Assembly: GCF_020740795.1 (NCBI RefSeq)
Contig: NC_067282.1
Location: 171,832,274-171,896,273 of the forward strand
Length of the DNA stretch: 64,000 bases
Direction: 5' to 3'
Source: Apus apus
Lineage: Eukaryota; Chordata; Aves; Apodiformes; Apodidae
Shown in pieces: positions 62,556 to 64,000 of the stretch. Each line of letters begins with the position of its first letter. Position 1 is the stretch's first letter. A program made the position numbers and the translations under genes. The notes below the pieces were generated by a model. That model made no database searches. It saw nothing but the letters and a program-made list of their open reading frames with translations, and had not been told where the DNA came from.

Positions 62556-64000
62556 CTAAAAAAGCCACAAGGCAAAAACCAAAGCTTAAGTTTGAGCATG
62601 ATAATCTTCCAAAGAGTAAGCTGTTCTGAACAATTTATTCTATCAGCAGTTAGAAACTACTTAAAGTACACCAAATTGGTGGGCAAAATGTATTTTTATT
62701 TATCAGGGAAGATACATGCTAGCATCACGGTAGTCTTACTTCCTTCAATACTATGTTAGACAAAACATTTCCAAAATATCTGCCACTAAATTGATCTTTA
62801 ATAAATACTTTGCCTTCTGAATTATATTCTGAATACAAAGATAAAACCAAAATGTAATATGGAAAAGGTTTGTGAGAAAAGGCTCTCAGAAGCAGAAAGG
62901 TCATCTATAACTAAAACCTAGTTTAGCGAGAGACAAAATGAAAGAAGCAAAAGCATTTATAGAGTGTAGATAAAACAGAACATGGACCCTGCATTTAAAT
63001 TTCACTACAGGGTTTTTTTTTAATAAGTTTAATGTACAAAAAATCCCAAGGGTTAGTAATACACAAACTTTTGTCCTTCAGAATATAGATCAGAGGAAAA
63101 AAAAATCAGAATACATGTGTCAGTTACATATTTCAGAATCCTAAATAATAATATTTCAGATAATTAAAAATCAGAATTACAGGTGGACCATTTCCACTGT
63201 ACTGTAACAGCCGACACGGTATGAAAGACAGAGGAATGCACAAGAAACTTAACATGGACAGTATATTAGTATTACTAATTCACTCACACACTACTTTTCC
63301 CCATATTTATTACAGGACTCTATAAAGTGAAACACACCCAAAACTGTTGCAGTTCCCTTGCCACTACAAAGTTCCAGAGGCACGTGACTTTCAAGGACTC
63401 TAGAAGAGAAGGGAAGGAGGCAGGAAATGAAAGTACAAATTCACTACTCCTTTTGAAGAGCTGAGTTAATAGGAAAGCAACCTCTTCCTAATCTTCAAAT
63501 GTGAGGCTGCTAGAACAAATTCAAAACAGTCCATTTCCCAATTAATGTCCCAGACCACTATGTCTTTGGAGAAAGGTTTCAAACTCCTTCATGCAAGTGG
63601 CAACAGCAATACAGCTCTTCAAAATATAAAACTGTCCTTAATGTTGCAGGTGGCCATGAAAAAGGTAAATATAAATGCAAGAAACTTAAACTTAGCTTGA
63701 AAATTTAAGATTGTATAGGGCTTAATGTATCTTTAAAATAAACAGAGACAGGCCATTGAAAAATTATCTGAAGAAAGATTTCATTTTGCTTGGCAGGCTG
63801 ATATCGTACAATTGAGAAGTGACCGCGGCATCACTGGCTCTCAAAATAGTACCTTTTGTACTTAAAAGCAGCCTGGCAATAAGTTTTCCTGGAAGGCAAA
63901 TGGACTTTTGTCCTGGAATCCAGGATGTTCACTGACCAGGGAGAAGGCACTTGTGAAGAAAGTCTAATAGTCACTGAGTTTATATTTAAAGTATGAAAAT
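62556..64000 (-). other. MON2: MON2 intron 5' of exon A, runs off window
   Basis: No further exon could be supported in the last 1.4 kb. The next upstream exon must end in phase 0 and probably lies beyond base 64000. The sequence is A/T-rich without a recognisable repeat. Confidence 0.6.

Noticed and set aside
63790-63860. Open minus-strand segment as a further upstream MON2 exon
   Set aside because: No usable GT donor in the required phase and no MON2-like residues.
1-64000. CRISPR arrays, bacterial operons, tRNA or rRNA genes
   Set aside because: No spaced direct repeats, no cloverleaf or rRNA-like sequence; the window is vertebrate nuclear DNA.

Overview
The window is nuclear DNA of a bird. 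It is mostly non-coding, with short exons in long introns, one CpG island, and several CR1 LINE copies that carry the avian-type CR1 3' end. Two loci can be identified from sequence: the 3' half of MON2 and the microRNA gene let-7i, both on the minus strand. The same MON2-let-7i neighbourhood exists in human (chr12q14), which supports both calls. The species cannot be read from this window.

Layout. (1) Bases 1-22.5 kb hold no supported gene. They contain simple repeats, a pyrimidine-rich tract (8.6-9.1 kb), a 5'-truncated CR1 (17.67-18.24 kb, plus strand) and two stretches that look like candidate regulatory elements. (2) 22.53-22.62 kb is the let-7i hairpin, minus strand. It sits just downstream of a CpG island (about 22.96-24.30 kb) with GC boxes, an E-box and two oppositely oriented YY1-type motifs, which suggests a bidirectional promoter. 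(3) 24.3-34.8 kb is intergenic, with a (TA)n microsatellite and a much-decayed CR1-type reverse-transcriptase relic at about 29.7-30.1 kb. (4) From about 34.83 kb to the right edge is MON2 on the minus strand. It comprises a probable 3' UTR with polyadenylation signal, then 14 coding exons between 35356 and 62555. The exons total 2517 nt and keep a single open frame across all 13 junctions, encoding the last 838 residues. The 5' half of the gene lies beyond base 64000.

MON2 introns carry three CR1 insertions, all in the MON2 sense orientation. One (57.39-59.15 kb) keeps a 554-codon open frame with a full reverse-transcriptase core, but has a Gly-to-Arg change in a core motif and a 3' frameshift. 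Another (44.69-46.10 kb) has lost most of its RT region by internal deletion.

I found no sign of a new gene system. The points most worth a second look are the paired YY1 promoter architecture of let-7i, an 18-nt MON2 microexon, an in-frame NAGNAG acceptor, and two possible enhancer-like elements in the gene desert beyond let-7i.
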